A DNA stretch of 39,259 nucleotides, from positions 1 to 39,259 of IMG/VR virus record IMGVR_UViG_3300032893_000154; one strand, 5' to 3'. Of the stretch, positions 7,416 through 13,239 are shown piece after piece. This DNA comes from a virus. The translations under genes were made by a program, and so were the position numbers. Under the pieces are notes generated by a model. That model saw only the letters and a program-made list of their open reading frames with translations, was not told the DNA's origin and did no database searches. Within the stretch, counting starts at the first letter, position 1. Each line of letters starts with the position of its first letter.

Positions 7416-7985
7416 TTATACGCTAACTTTTTCGGAATTTCTCTCCCAAAAATCGTCTACGGCTTGCAAACAACTCTGGAGAATACTACTGTCAAGTTTG
7501 TATTGAAATACTTTGGGAAGCCCACCATGACGGTCGAGCTTAACGAAGAGAAATCGGGGAGCTACCTCCATGCCAGATTGCTTTAGAAGGTAGAAGTAAA
7601 GATGTGCTTGCATGGGCCAAGTGAGTGGGGATTCGTTGACGCTGGTCTTCCAATCGACGATGATAGCTTTTTCTTCGCCCTCCAGTTTGACAAGAGCGTC
7701 GATACACCCCGTCAGCATTTTCTCGTCGCAGTAACACCGCACCTCGGTTTTAATGAAAGTGGGAAGCAAGGAATTTTTCCACTGCTCGAAGCTTTGGACG
7801 TAGCCCTTCTCTTGGAAGCCAACAACTGGAAAATTTCCCTCGATCTCGTCTTGGATTGCATTATGGACGCGCGTGCCCAAAGATGCCTTGCGCTCCAAGA
7901 CTTCTTTAGAAATGCCGTCGAAGCTGACGAATGGGCTAATAACTTCTGAGACCCTGGCGTAAAGTTTTCCATTAAATTCTAGCAT
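7416..7985 (-). CDS. PD-(D/E)XK exonuclease (RecB/Cas4-type nuclease domain)
   Basis: This 189-residue protein carries the nuclease motif order of the PD-(D/E)XK exonucleases: GTRVHNAI with the conserved His (about residue 41), an E-V-R segment, GCIDALV with the metal-binding Asp (about 94), then IIVDWKTS (D-x-K active site, about 108-114) and Q-A-H-L-YFYLL. It is the first gene of the leftward operon that also encodes a coiled-coil protein and SSB. Expected role is degradation or resection of phage or host DNA for recombination and packaging. A promoter with a good -10 lies just upstream (8018-8046). Confidence 0.85.
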   Translation of the reverse strand: MLEFNGKLYARVSEVISPFVSFDGISKEVLERKASLGTRVHNAIQDEIEGNFPVVGFQEKGYVQSFEQWKNSLLPTFIKTEVRCYCDEKMLTGCIDALVKLEGEEKAIIVDWKTSVNESPLTWPMQAHLYFYLLKQSGMEVAPRFLFVKLDRHGGLPKVFQYKLDSSILQSCLQAVDDFWERNSEKVSV

Positions 7986-8000
7986 CTTTGCGACTAGTCC

Positions 8001-8030
8001 TTGCTTTTTTCATCGAAATTCTACTATGCT
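8001..8030 (+). promoter_or_regulatory. Candidate early rightward promoter
   Basis: TTGCTT (8001-8006) and TATGCT (8025-8030) with an 18-base spacer would start transcription near 8037, twenty bases before the XRE gene. It overlaps the leftward promoter at 8018-8046. Confidence 0.45.
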
Positions 8031-8046
8031 TAGAGGAAATTGTCAC
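8018..8046 (-). promoter_or_regulatory. Candidate early leftward promoter
   Basis: On the minus strand GTGACA (8046-8041), 17 bases, then TAGAAT (8023-8018) fit a sigma-70 promoter for the exonuclease operon. Direct repeats GAAATT at 8015 and 8036, 21 bp apart, lie across both promoters and could be operator half-sites. Confidence 0.5.
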
Positions 8047-8056
8047 TAACTTTTCC

Positions 8057-8260
8057 ATGAATTTAGAAGATTACCTGAATAAGTATCAAATTTCGAAGGC
8101 TGAATTTTCCAGGCGATCTGGCGTTGCGGTCTCAGGTCTTCACCATTACATATCGGGGCGATATAAGCCAAATCAGACTACAGCGGAAAAGATTGAAAAA
8201 GCATCTGATCTTGTTGTGAGCGTTAAAGAACAGAGAGGGAAAGATGATCGAATCAAGTGA
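8057..8260 (+). CDS. XRE-family Cro/C1-like HTH regulator
   Basis: This 67-residue protein is little more than a helix-turn-helix: QISKAEFSRRSGVAVSGLHH with the turn at S-G-V, then YISGRYKPN and EKIEKAS, typical of XRE regulators. I start it at ATG 8057; the longer frame from 7988 begins inside the promoter region. No good Shine-Dalgarno precedes the ATG, so translation may be weak or nearly leaderless. It sits between overlapping divergent promoters, where it probably sets the balance between the leftward recombination operon and rightward early genes. It overlaps the next gene by 17 bp. Confidence 0.75.
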   Translation: MNLEDYLNKYQISKAEFSRRSGVAVSGLHHYISGRYKPNQTTAEKIEKASDLVVSVKEQRGKDDRIK

Positions 8261-8687
8261 AATATTTACTTCTCTCAACAAAGCGGCTGCCTACGCTCAC
8301 GTCACAAGACAAGCGATCTTTTTAGCGATAAAGAAAAAGCAGCTTAAAGCCGAGAGAAACGCAATAGGTGGACGAATTTATTGGTTCATTAAAAGATCAG
8401 ATCTCGATGAATATCGCTCTACAAAGTACAACAGAGAAAAACGGATGCTCGAAGGAGAGCACATAATCTCCCTCGAAAAGGACAAATGGAGTGTCTTGCA
8501 CGCCGCTAAAGCAATTGCACACATGCTTGGGCGTCCATATCCAGCAGCCCACATCTATTACCTCTTGAGAGTCGGAAAACTGCGGGGCTCAAAAAGAGGT
8601 GGGATGTGGGTGCTTTCACCAACAGATATCCGCGCTCTTTATCGACAAGAAATCGGTTTTGTAGCCGAAGAAAAATCATCTTCTTAA
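8244..8687 (+). CDS. Double excisionase-type HTH DNA-binding protein
   Basis: This 147-residue protein has two MerR/excisionase-type units. The first (~residues 8-58) reads SLNKAAAYAHVTRQAIFLAI...GGRIYWFIKRSDLDEY. The second (~82-135) reads SVLHAAKAIAHMLGRPYPAAHIYYLL...GGMWVLSPTDIRAL. The ribosome site is AGAGGGAAAG. With no integrase in the genome, a transcription-regulator role is likelier than excision. It is coupled to the XRE gene, so the two probably act in one early switch. Confidence 0.68.
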   Translation: MIESSEIFTSLNKAAAYAHVTRQAIFLAIKKKQLKAERNAIGGRIYWFIKRSDLDEYRSTKYNREKRMLEGEHIISLEKDKWSVLHAAKAIAHMLGRPYPAAHIYYLLRVGKLRGSKRGGMWVLSPTDIRALYRQEIGFVAEEKSSS

Positions 8688-8741
8688 AATTTCTCTTTTC
8701 AGATTTATTCTGAATGCTCTATCACTTCGAATAAGGCAAAC

Positions 8742-9176
8742 ATGTTTTTATTCGAAGTTAATGGCATTCCAGTTCCGCAAAAGCAGACTAAATTTATCCG
8801 CTCAACTGGCATCGCTTACAATCCATCGAAGAAAGATTTAGAGCGCTTCCAATGGCAAATTCAGCCTTATGCTCCAGATTTTCCACTTGAGGGACCGATC
8901 GAAATGCATTTGACATTCTATCTTCCAATCCCAAAATCAGAATCTAGCAGACGCAAGATGCAAATGCTAAATGGTGTTATTCTTCCCACGAAAAAGCCCG
9001 ACTTCGACAACTTAGCTTACCTCGTTACCAACGCACTCAAGCAGCTAGTTTACAAAGACGATTCGCAAGTGACAGATTGCATTATCAGAAAGCGCTACAG
9101 CGACCGTCCAAGAACAGTCATTAAGGTCATTCCAATTGAAGAGATCGCCCAAGTCGGAGGAAATCCGTGCGCATGA
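8742..9176 (+). CDS. rusA: RusA-family Holliday junction resolvase
   Basis: This 144-residue protein matches RusA in length and motif order: N-terminal G-I-P-V-PQKQTKF, a central KPDFDNLAY with catalytic Asp pair, then NALKQLVYKDDSQVTDCIIRKRY with the second acidic pair, and a hydrophobic end. RusA resolves four-way DNA junctions and debranches replicating phage DNA before packaging. It is the only junction resolvase in the genome and follows the early regulators. It overlaps the next gene by 10 bp. Confidence 0.9.
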   Translation: MFLFEVNGIPVPQKQTKFIRSTGIAYNPSKKDLERFQWQIQPYAPDFPLEGPIEMHLTFYLPIPKSESSRRKMQMLNGVILPTKKPDFDNLAYLVTNALKQLVYKDDSQVTDCIIRKRYSDRPRTVIKVIPIEEIAQVGGNPCA

Positions 9177-9526
9177 TCTTCGAGGAAGTGGACCACGAAT
9201 ATTTTTTCGAGATTATATTGTCTACGGAGGATCTCGAACAAATCAAAACCCTGGGGGGAATCTTAAGAGAGTACCTATGGGAAGGAAACAACATCCGGGA
9301 CATAAACGTCTATATCAGACAAGAAAAGGAAGGCGCAATATGCCACTCGTTAAAGGAAAAAAAGCAAGCAGCAAAGAAGGGTTTTCAGAGAACGTCAAAA
9401 GAGAAATGCACGAAGGCAAACCACAAAAGCAAGCCGTTGCGATCGCTTATTCGGAAGCGCGTCGCGGGAAAAAAAAGGCTGCCAAGAAAAAAGGCAAAAA
9501 GTAATGGCAATAAGAAAAAAGTATAG
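9167..9526 (+). CDS. Small protein with long basic out-of-frame tail
   Basis: This 119-residue frame starts at GTG 9167, six bases after GGAGG; ATG 9173 is in frame but too far from it. The first ~55 residues look like a normal folded domain (EEVDHEYFFEIILSTEDLEQ, INVYIRQEKEGA). The remaining ~60 are almost all Lys/Arg/Ala and overlap the 54-residue gene at 9340 in another frame. The basic tail may be a by-product of the overlap. Function unknown. Confidence 0.55.
   Translation: MRMIFEEVDHEYFFEIILSTEDLEQIKTLGGILREYLWEGNNIRDINVYIRQEKEGAICHSLKEKKQAAKKGFQRTSKEKCTKANHKSKPLRSLIRKRVAGKKRLPRKKAKSNGNKKKV
9340..9504 (+). CDS. Small basic phage protein (PQKQAVAIA motif family)
   Basis: This 54-residue protein starts at ATG 9340 after AGGAAGG. 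It has the pattern SKEGFSENVKREMHEGKPQKQ then AVAIAYSEARRGKKK, a short conserved motif found in many phage proteins (I believe DUF6496). It ends in a lysine-rich tail and overlaps the next gene by TAATG. It is wholly nested in the 3' part of the gene at 9167. The function of the family is not known to me. Confidence 0.75.
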   Translation: MPLVKGKKASSKEGFSENVKREMHEGKPQKQAVAIAYSEARRGKKKAAKKKGKK

Positions 9527-9839
9527 GAGCATCCTCAAGAAAGGGGAAGTCGAAGACATGCTCAATAAGAATTTGAAAGAGTGTCTTAGCCTCTTTAAAG
9601 AGATGAGCAGAGTGATGAAAGAGCATCGGGAATTCCTTGAAAGAATAACCGAAGCTAATGAAGCGGCTGAAGATACTCTTCTCAATGTGCTCTTAGCCAT
9701 TCGTCAAAACGATTATTTACAAGCGTGGTACCCGAAACAAGGCAATCACGCCGAGATGAAAGTGGTTGGACATCATCCGGCCGGTGCATTTGCGACCAAA
9801 AAAGAATCAAAAATTAAAGGAGAAAAGCATGTTAATTAG
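9504..9839 (+). CDS. Hypothetical coiled-coil protein
   Basis: This 111-residue protein is coupled by TAATG. Residues ~10-70 form a long charged helix (KGEVEDMLNKNLKECLSLFK, MKEHREFLERITEANEAAED), probably a coiled coil. The C-terminus (HHPAGAFATKKESKIKGEKH) is basic and contains the ribosome site of the next gene. Function unknown. Confidence 0.65.
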   Translation: MAIRKKYRSILKKGEVEDMLNKNLKECLSLFKEMSRVMKEHREFLERITEANEAAEDTLLNVLLAIRQNDYLQAWYPKQGNHAEMKVVGHHPAGAFATKKESKIKGEKHVN

Positions 9840-10092
9840 ATGGACATTCATTATTAATGACAAGCCAGTCTCAGTAGAAGTAAGAGACGAAAAGGAAGAT
9901 CAGCGCATTGGCGAAATGGTGAACCAGCAAGATGAAAAATTGCTCTTTATCCCTGGAATTGGGAAAGACGCTTATGTTAATTTGGCCTTGACAAGCGTAA
10001 TTTTGAGGGAGGAAGTCAATGAGCAAGCACCTTCAACCAACGAGCAAGCCCCAGTGGGAGCAGAAAACGGAAACGGTCAATCTGTCGCGTAA
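9829..10092 (+). CDS. Hypothetical protein
   Basis: This 87-residue protein starts at ATG 9829 after AAAGGAGAAAAGC; an ATG at 9766 in the same frame has no site. The N-terminus forms beta strands (LIRWTFIINDKPVSVEVRD), the C-terminus is a Q/A/N-rich linker-like tail. It overlaps the next gene by 74 bp. Function unknown. Confidence 0.65.
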   Translation: MLIRWTFIINDKPVSVEVRDEKEDQRIGEMVNQQDEKLLFIPGIGKDAYVNLALTSVILREEVNEQAPSTNEQAPVGAENGNGQSVA

Positions 10093-10252
10093 CGTCTTTT
10101 ATGACGAAGACTTTGGAACGGTGTGTAACCTTGAAGGGATGATTCGGCTTCTCAATAAAGTCCAAGACGAAACGGATAAAGATTGGCGATACGTCGATCT
10201 AGAAGAAGACGATCATCTCTTCAGGTTGCATTTTGTGCGGAGAAAGGCATAA
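10019..10252 (+). CDS. Hypothetical acidic protein
   Basis: This 77-residue protein starts at ATG 10019, six bases after GGGAGG, inside the previous gene. After a short polar leader it reads VFYDEDFGTVCNLEGMIRLL, then DKDWRYVDLEEDDHLFRLHF, a compact mixed fold. The coupling and strong ribosome site support expression. Function unknown. Confidence 0.62.
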   Translation: MSKHLQPTSKPQWEQKTETVNLSRNVFYDEDFGTVCNLEGMIRLLNKVQDETDKDWRYVDLEEDDHLFRLHFVRRKA

Positions 10253-10425
10253 TGGATGACTTAAAATTCAGCATATTCGCGCCTAAAGGGACATTTTTCG
10301 TAATGTGCTCTAAGTGCGGATGTCCAAGTATTCAATACTGCGAGCGCCCAAGCAATCAATGCACTTGGTGCGATCTTAATCTTGAACCTATCGATGATAT
10401 AGAAGACGCTGATGTTGACTCGTAA
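10252..10425 (+). CDS. Small zinc-ribbon-like protein
   Basis: This 57-residue protein starts in the TAATG overlap after GGAGAAAGG; the longer frame from 10183 is out of register with that signal. Cysteines occur as CSKCGCP, then Y-C, then C-T-W-C, a four-to-six Cys zinc ribbon. The end is acidic (DDIEDADVDS). It may bind nucleic acid or a host protein; this is inference. Confidence 0.66.
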   Translation: MDDLKFSIFAPKGTFFVMCSKCGCPSIQYCERPSNQCTWCDLNLEPIDDIEDADVDS

Positions 10426-10436
10426 CATAAGAGATA

Positions 10437-10465
10437 TTATCAGACGGTAAACTTACAATTATAAG
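10437..10465 (+). promoter_or_regulatory. Weak candidate promoter
   Basis: TTATCA (10437) and TATAAG (10460) are separated by 17 bases in the only non-coding gap of this cluster. The leader to ATG 10485 would be only about 13 bases, so the call is weak. Confidence 0.3.
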
Positions 10466-10484
10466 TGAATTAAGGACTTTACAG

Positions 10485-10853
10485 ATGGCATTTAAAAGTC
10501 ATGGACCTCATCAAGATTTCCCAGTTTATGACATTTCTCCAGAAGCAGTAACAAAACTTGCCTTGATCGAGGAGGTAAGACTTATAGCATCGAAGATGGA
10601 CCGATTATACTCAGCGATCAATAGCAAAGTACTATTGCCTGAAGAAGCAACCTTTCGATTTTTGATCTTAGAAAATGCCACTAAGCAATTAGAACAAGCG
10701 AAAAGGAAAATTAAGAGAGACGCAAGATGCACGAAGAAAAAAAGCACGAGATCCGAGAGCCCAAAGAAAGCCTCCATTGGATCAGCTATAACGCAAGACT
10801 TCAAACGAAACTTCTTGAAGACATTCTTTCGGCGCTTAAAAGAATCGAAATGA
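10485..10853 (+). CDS. Hypothetical protein with basic tail
   Basis: This 122-residue protein starts at ATG 10485 after AAGGA. Residues ~1-80 look folded and helical (ISPEAVTKLALIEEVRLIAS, KMDRLYSAI, EEATFRFLILENATKQLEQA). The last ~40 are basic and overlap a small gene in another frame, as with the pair at 9167/9340. Function unknown. Confidence 0.62.
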   Translation: MAFKSHGPHQDFPVYDISPEAVTKLALIEEVRLIASKMDRLYSAINSKVLLPEEATFRFLILENATKQLEQAKRKIKRDARCTKKKSTRSESPKKASIGSAITQDFKRNFLKTFFRRLKESK

Positions 10854-10900
10854 CGGGAAAGCCTAACGAATTCGCTAGGCAAGAAGATCTTCCTTTTTAG
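10727..10900 (+). CDS. Small protein overlapping the previous gene
   Basis: This 57-residue frame begins at ATG 10727 after a purine-rich AAGAGAGACG. It reads like a real helical protein (SLHWISYNARLQTKLLEDIL, then SALKRIEMTGKPNEFARQED). It overlaps 127 bp of the previous gene in another frame and is followed by the 33-residue gene at 10907. Function unknown. Confidence 0.6.
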   Translation: MHEEKKHEIREPKESLHWISYNARLQTKLLEDILSALKRIEMTGKPNEFARQEDLPF

Positions 10901-10906
10901 GATAAT

Positions 10907-11008
10907 ATGTCGGACGAACTAGAGATAATCGATTGTAGGGCTTGTAAAGGGCCTAGATTATTGTCTAAAATTAACTTAACACCTACAGTAAGAGAAAAGG
11001 AGCCATGA
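10907..11008 (+). CDS. 33-residue protein with a Cys pair
   Basis: This tiny frame starts at ATG 10907 after AGGA and ends one base before the terminase small subunit start. It carries one C-x-x-C pair (IIDCRACKGP). Position and ribosome site favour translation; size keeps confidence low. Confidence 0.42.
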   Translation: MSDELEIIDCRACKGPRLLSKINLTPTVREKEP

Positions 11009-11009
11009 A

Positions 11010-11468
11010 ATGGCTAAAGTGAAGAAGAAATCGATACCTCCTCCAGCGCCCAAAGGCAATAAGTATGCTGCTGGTTGCGAGACTAGTGGTAGACCTAGAG
11101 AATGGACCGAAGGTTTCATCGAACAAAAGAGAAAGGCACTCGCAAAGTGGATTGAAAATCCAAAGAGCTACTTCTTTACTAGCTACTTGAATCAAGAAGA
11201 TTTACATCATGAACAAATAGAAAGGTTTTGTAATTACTCGCCAGAATTTCGTGCTACTTATAAGCGAGCTTTAGCAATTCAAGAACAAAGATTAGTAGAT
11301 TTAGCAGTATTTAAAAAGGGCGACGGTAATTTTATTAAGTTCGTCCTCGCTAATAAGGCAGGCTGGAAAGAGAGGCAAGAACTGTCTGGCGACGCCGCCA
11401 ACCCGTTATCTGTCATCCTTGATCGAATAGCAGACAGCGCCAAAGATCCTTTGGAATATGACGACTGA
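11010..11468 (+). CDS. Terminase small subunit
   Basis: This 152-residue protein starts after AAAGGAG. The N-terminus is a K-rich leader with PKGNKYA and TSGRP, typical of phage small terminases. A helical DNA-binding region follows (TEGFIEQKRKALAKWIE; YSPEFRATYKRALAIQEQR) and the end carries A-G-W-K-E-R-QELSGDAANPL, a common small-terminase ending. It would recognise the packaging site and recruit TerL, encoded one gene downstream with a methyltransferase between. It overlaps that gene by 11 bp. Confidence 0.82.
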   Translation: MAKVKKKSIPPPAPKGNKYAAGCETSGRPREWTEGFIEQKRKALAKWIENPKSYFFTSYLNQEDLHHEQIERFCNYSPEFRATYKRALAIQEQRLVDLAVFKKGDGNFIKFVLANKAGWKERQELSGDAANPLSVILDRIADSAKDPLEYDD

Positions 11469-13239
11469 AATCATACAAGGCGATTGCCTCGAAGAAATGC
11501 GCAAGATGGCGGATAACTCGATTTCGGCCGTTGTCACCGATCCGCCTTATGGTCTTCATTTTATGGGAAAGGATTGGGATAAATTTAAAGCATGGAATCA
11601 ACCCAATCCAAAAGGACATTGTATAAAAGCGGGTGCAAAGGCTGCCGGTGAGTATGATCCCAAACGCGACGACGAATTCCAAGCATTTATACGCGAAGTT
11701 GCAATCGAAGCTTTACGCATCGTTAAACCCGGTGGCCATCTTCTCATGTTTGGATCGCCCCGTCGCCATCATAGGCAAATGAGCGGTCTAGAAGATGCGG
11801 GATGGGAGATACGCGACTGCATTTTTTGGTGTTTTGGGTCGGGGTTCCCAAAATCTCACAATTTCGGTTGTAAATGTACCGGAGATGCTGTACCATATAA
11901 CCATGTTCAAAGGGAATCCGAAAGTAAATCTAATTTGTCCGGTTTGCAAGCGGGAATTCAAGATGCCGCATTGTTGGTTCAAAAGGAAAAAGAATCACCA
12001 TTGCAGCTATCAATGTCGGGACATAATGCGCCGATCACGCCCAGAATGGATGGCACATATGAGGCGAATTGCTTCGAACAGCAAGGGCAAGAAATATCCA
12101 TCACGGGGAATGAAACTCGAAAAGAATCCAGCTTGGAAGGGGGGCGTAACTTACAAGAGAAACAAGGGGAATTACATCGGTCCGAAGTATGTGAGATGCC
12201 CGATAGAATTCTTGGAAATGGCCAGGAAAGACGGTTATGTGATGGAGCATCGATTAGTGATGGCGAAACACTTAGGTCGAATTCTTCAAAGAATAGAAGT
12301 AGTTCATCACAAAGATCACAATACTCGGAACAATCAAATAGAGAATCTGGAACTATTTCCGAACAATCGGATTCACAAGATTGTGGAATGGGAACGTGTC
12401 AAAAATGCGGTGGATTAATTGCATTTAAAGGCTACGGCACCGCTCTAAAGCCCGCATACGAACCAATCATCATGGCCATGAAGCCCCTCGACGGCACCTT
12501 CGCCCAGAACGCCCAGAAATGGGGACAGGCGGGGATTAATATTGATGGGTGTAGGATACCTGGATCAAAACCAGATACCATTAGAGGCGCAGGGGGCCAA
12601 AATGGAAGATATTGCCCGATCAATGCTCAGGGCATAATAAAAGATGATGGAAAAGGCCGCTGGCCTGCCAATGTAATCTTTGACGAGGAAGCGGGGGCGA
12701 TGCTGGATGAGCAGAGTGGGCCTTGTAAAACAGGCGATTTGAATGGGCAGCCGAGAGTGGAGAATAAAATATATGGGAAATGTGGATCGACGCTAGGAAA
12801 TGAAAGATATTATAAATCAGACGCAGCTACTGGCGCCTCCCGTTTCTTCTACTGCGCCAAAGCATCATCGCGAGAAAGGAATGAAGGGCTTGAAGAATTG
12901 CCATTAAAGGAAAAAAAGACGCTTAACGATTATGTGCATAACAGCGAAGGGAGAACGGCGTCTAAGAGTGGTGCGCCAATGGCCAATAATCACCCAACCG
13001 TCAAGCCCCTAAAGCTTATGGAATATCTCATCCGTCTCGTTATGCCCCCAAAAGATGGCATCCTGCTCGACCCATTTGCTGGCTCTGGCACGACGATTTT
13101 AGCCGCTAAACGCCTCGGCTTTAACGCGATTGGCATAGAGAAACAGGCAGAATATTGCGAGCTTGCGCGGGCACGCTTAGCTTCTTATTCCGATAAGCCT
13201 AAAACGCCCGATCTAATCGACATGGCAATTTCTCAATGA
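11458..13239 (+). CDS. Beta-class DNA methyltransferase with ~180-residue insert
   Basis: This 593-residue frame has the beta-class order: motif IV (VVTDPPYGL, ~residues 26-33) near the N-terminus, then FGSPRRHHR and FGSGFPKS, GYGTALKPAYEP (~326), NHPTVKPLKLM, and motif I (LDPFAGSGTT) at the C-terminus. It therefore probably methylates adenine N6 or cytosine N4 of phage DNA and may block host restriction. Between FGSGFPKSHNFG and GYGTALKP lie about 180 residues of low-similarity, Ser/Gln/Glu-rich sequence (~138-320) that is the shadow of an HNH endonuclease gene in the +1 frame, yet has no stop. Cys pairs CKC (138-140) and CQKC (314-317) flank it. Whether the insert is tolerated, or the enzyme is inactive, cannot be told. 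It overlaps TerL by ATGA. Confidence 0.85.
   Translation: MTTEIIQGDCLEEMRKMADNSISAVVTDPPYGLHFMGKDWDKFKAWNQPNPKGHCIKAGAKAAGEYDPKRDDEFQAFIREVAIEALRIVKPGGHLLMFGSPRRHHRQMSGLEDAGWEIRDCIFWCFGSGFPKSHNFGCKCTGDAVPYNHVQRESESKSNLSGLQAGIQDAALLVQKEKESPLQLSMSGHNAPITPRMDGTYEANCFEQQGQEISITGNETRKESSLEGGRNLQEKQGELHRSEVCEMPDRILGNGQERRLCDGASISDGETLRSNSSKNRSSSSQRSQYSEQSNRESGTISEQSDSQDCGMGTCQKCGGLIAFKGYGTALKPAYEPIIMAMKPLDGTFAQNAQKWGQAGINIDGCRIPGSKPDTIRGAGGQNGRYCPINAQGIIKDDGKGRWPANVIFDEEAGAMLDEQSGPCKTGDLNGQPRVENKIYGKCGSTLGNERYYKSDAATGASRFFYCAKASSRERNEGLEELPLKEKKTLNDYVHNSEGRTASKSGAPMANNHPTVKPLKLMEYLIRLVMPPKDGILLDPFAGSGTTILAAKRLGFNAIGIEKQAEYCELARARLASYSDKPKTPDLIDMAISQ
11885..12418 (+). CDS. HNH homing-type endonuclease nested in the methyltransferase
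   Basis: This frame, +1 to the methyltransferase, encodes up to 177 residues from ATG 11885 (171 from ATG 11903). It has an N-terminal four-Cys finger (CPVCKREF ... HHCSYQC), a G-x5-NPAWKGG motif, and a full HNH core (GYVMEHRLVMAKHLGR, then VVHHKDHNTRNNQIENLELF). These are hallmarks of free-standing phage HNH homing endonucleases. The frame fills nearly all of the ~550-bp insert in the methyltransferase, leaving no room for a group I intron core. Its stop (12418) falls at the second Cys pair of the host protein. GGAG lies only one base before ATG 11885, so its start is uncertain. Confidence 0.78.
   Translation: MLYHITMFKGNPKVNLICPVCKREFKMPHCWFKRKKNHHCSYQCRDIMRRSRPEWMAHMRRIASNSKGKKYPSRGMKLEKNPAWKGGVTYKRNKGNYIGPKYVRCPIEFLEMARKDGYVMEHRLVMAKHLGRILQRIEVVHHKDHNTRNNQIENLELFPNNRIHKIVEWERVKNAVD

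Noticed and set aside
11864-12430. Group I intron or intein in the methyltransferase
   Set aside because: The insert is almost filled by the endonuclease frame, leaving no space for a ribozyme core. The endonuclease is out of frame with the host, so it is not an intein.
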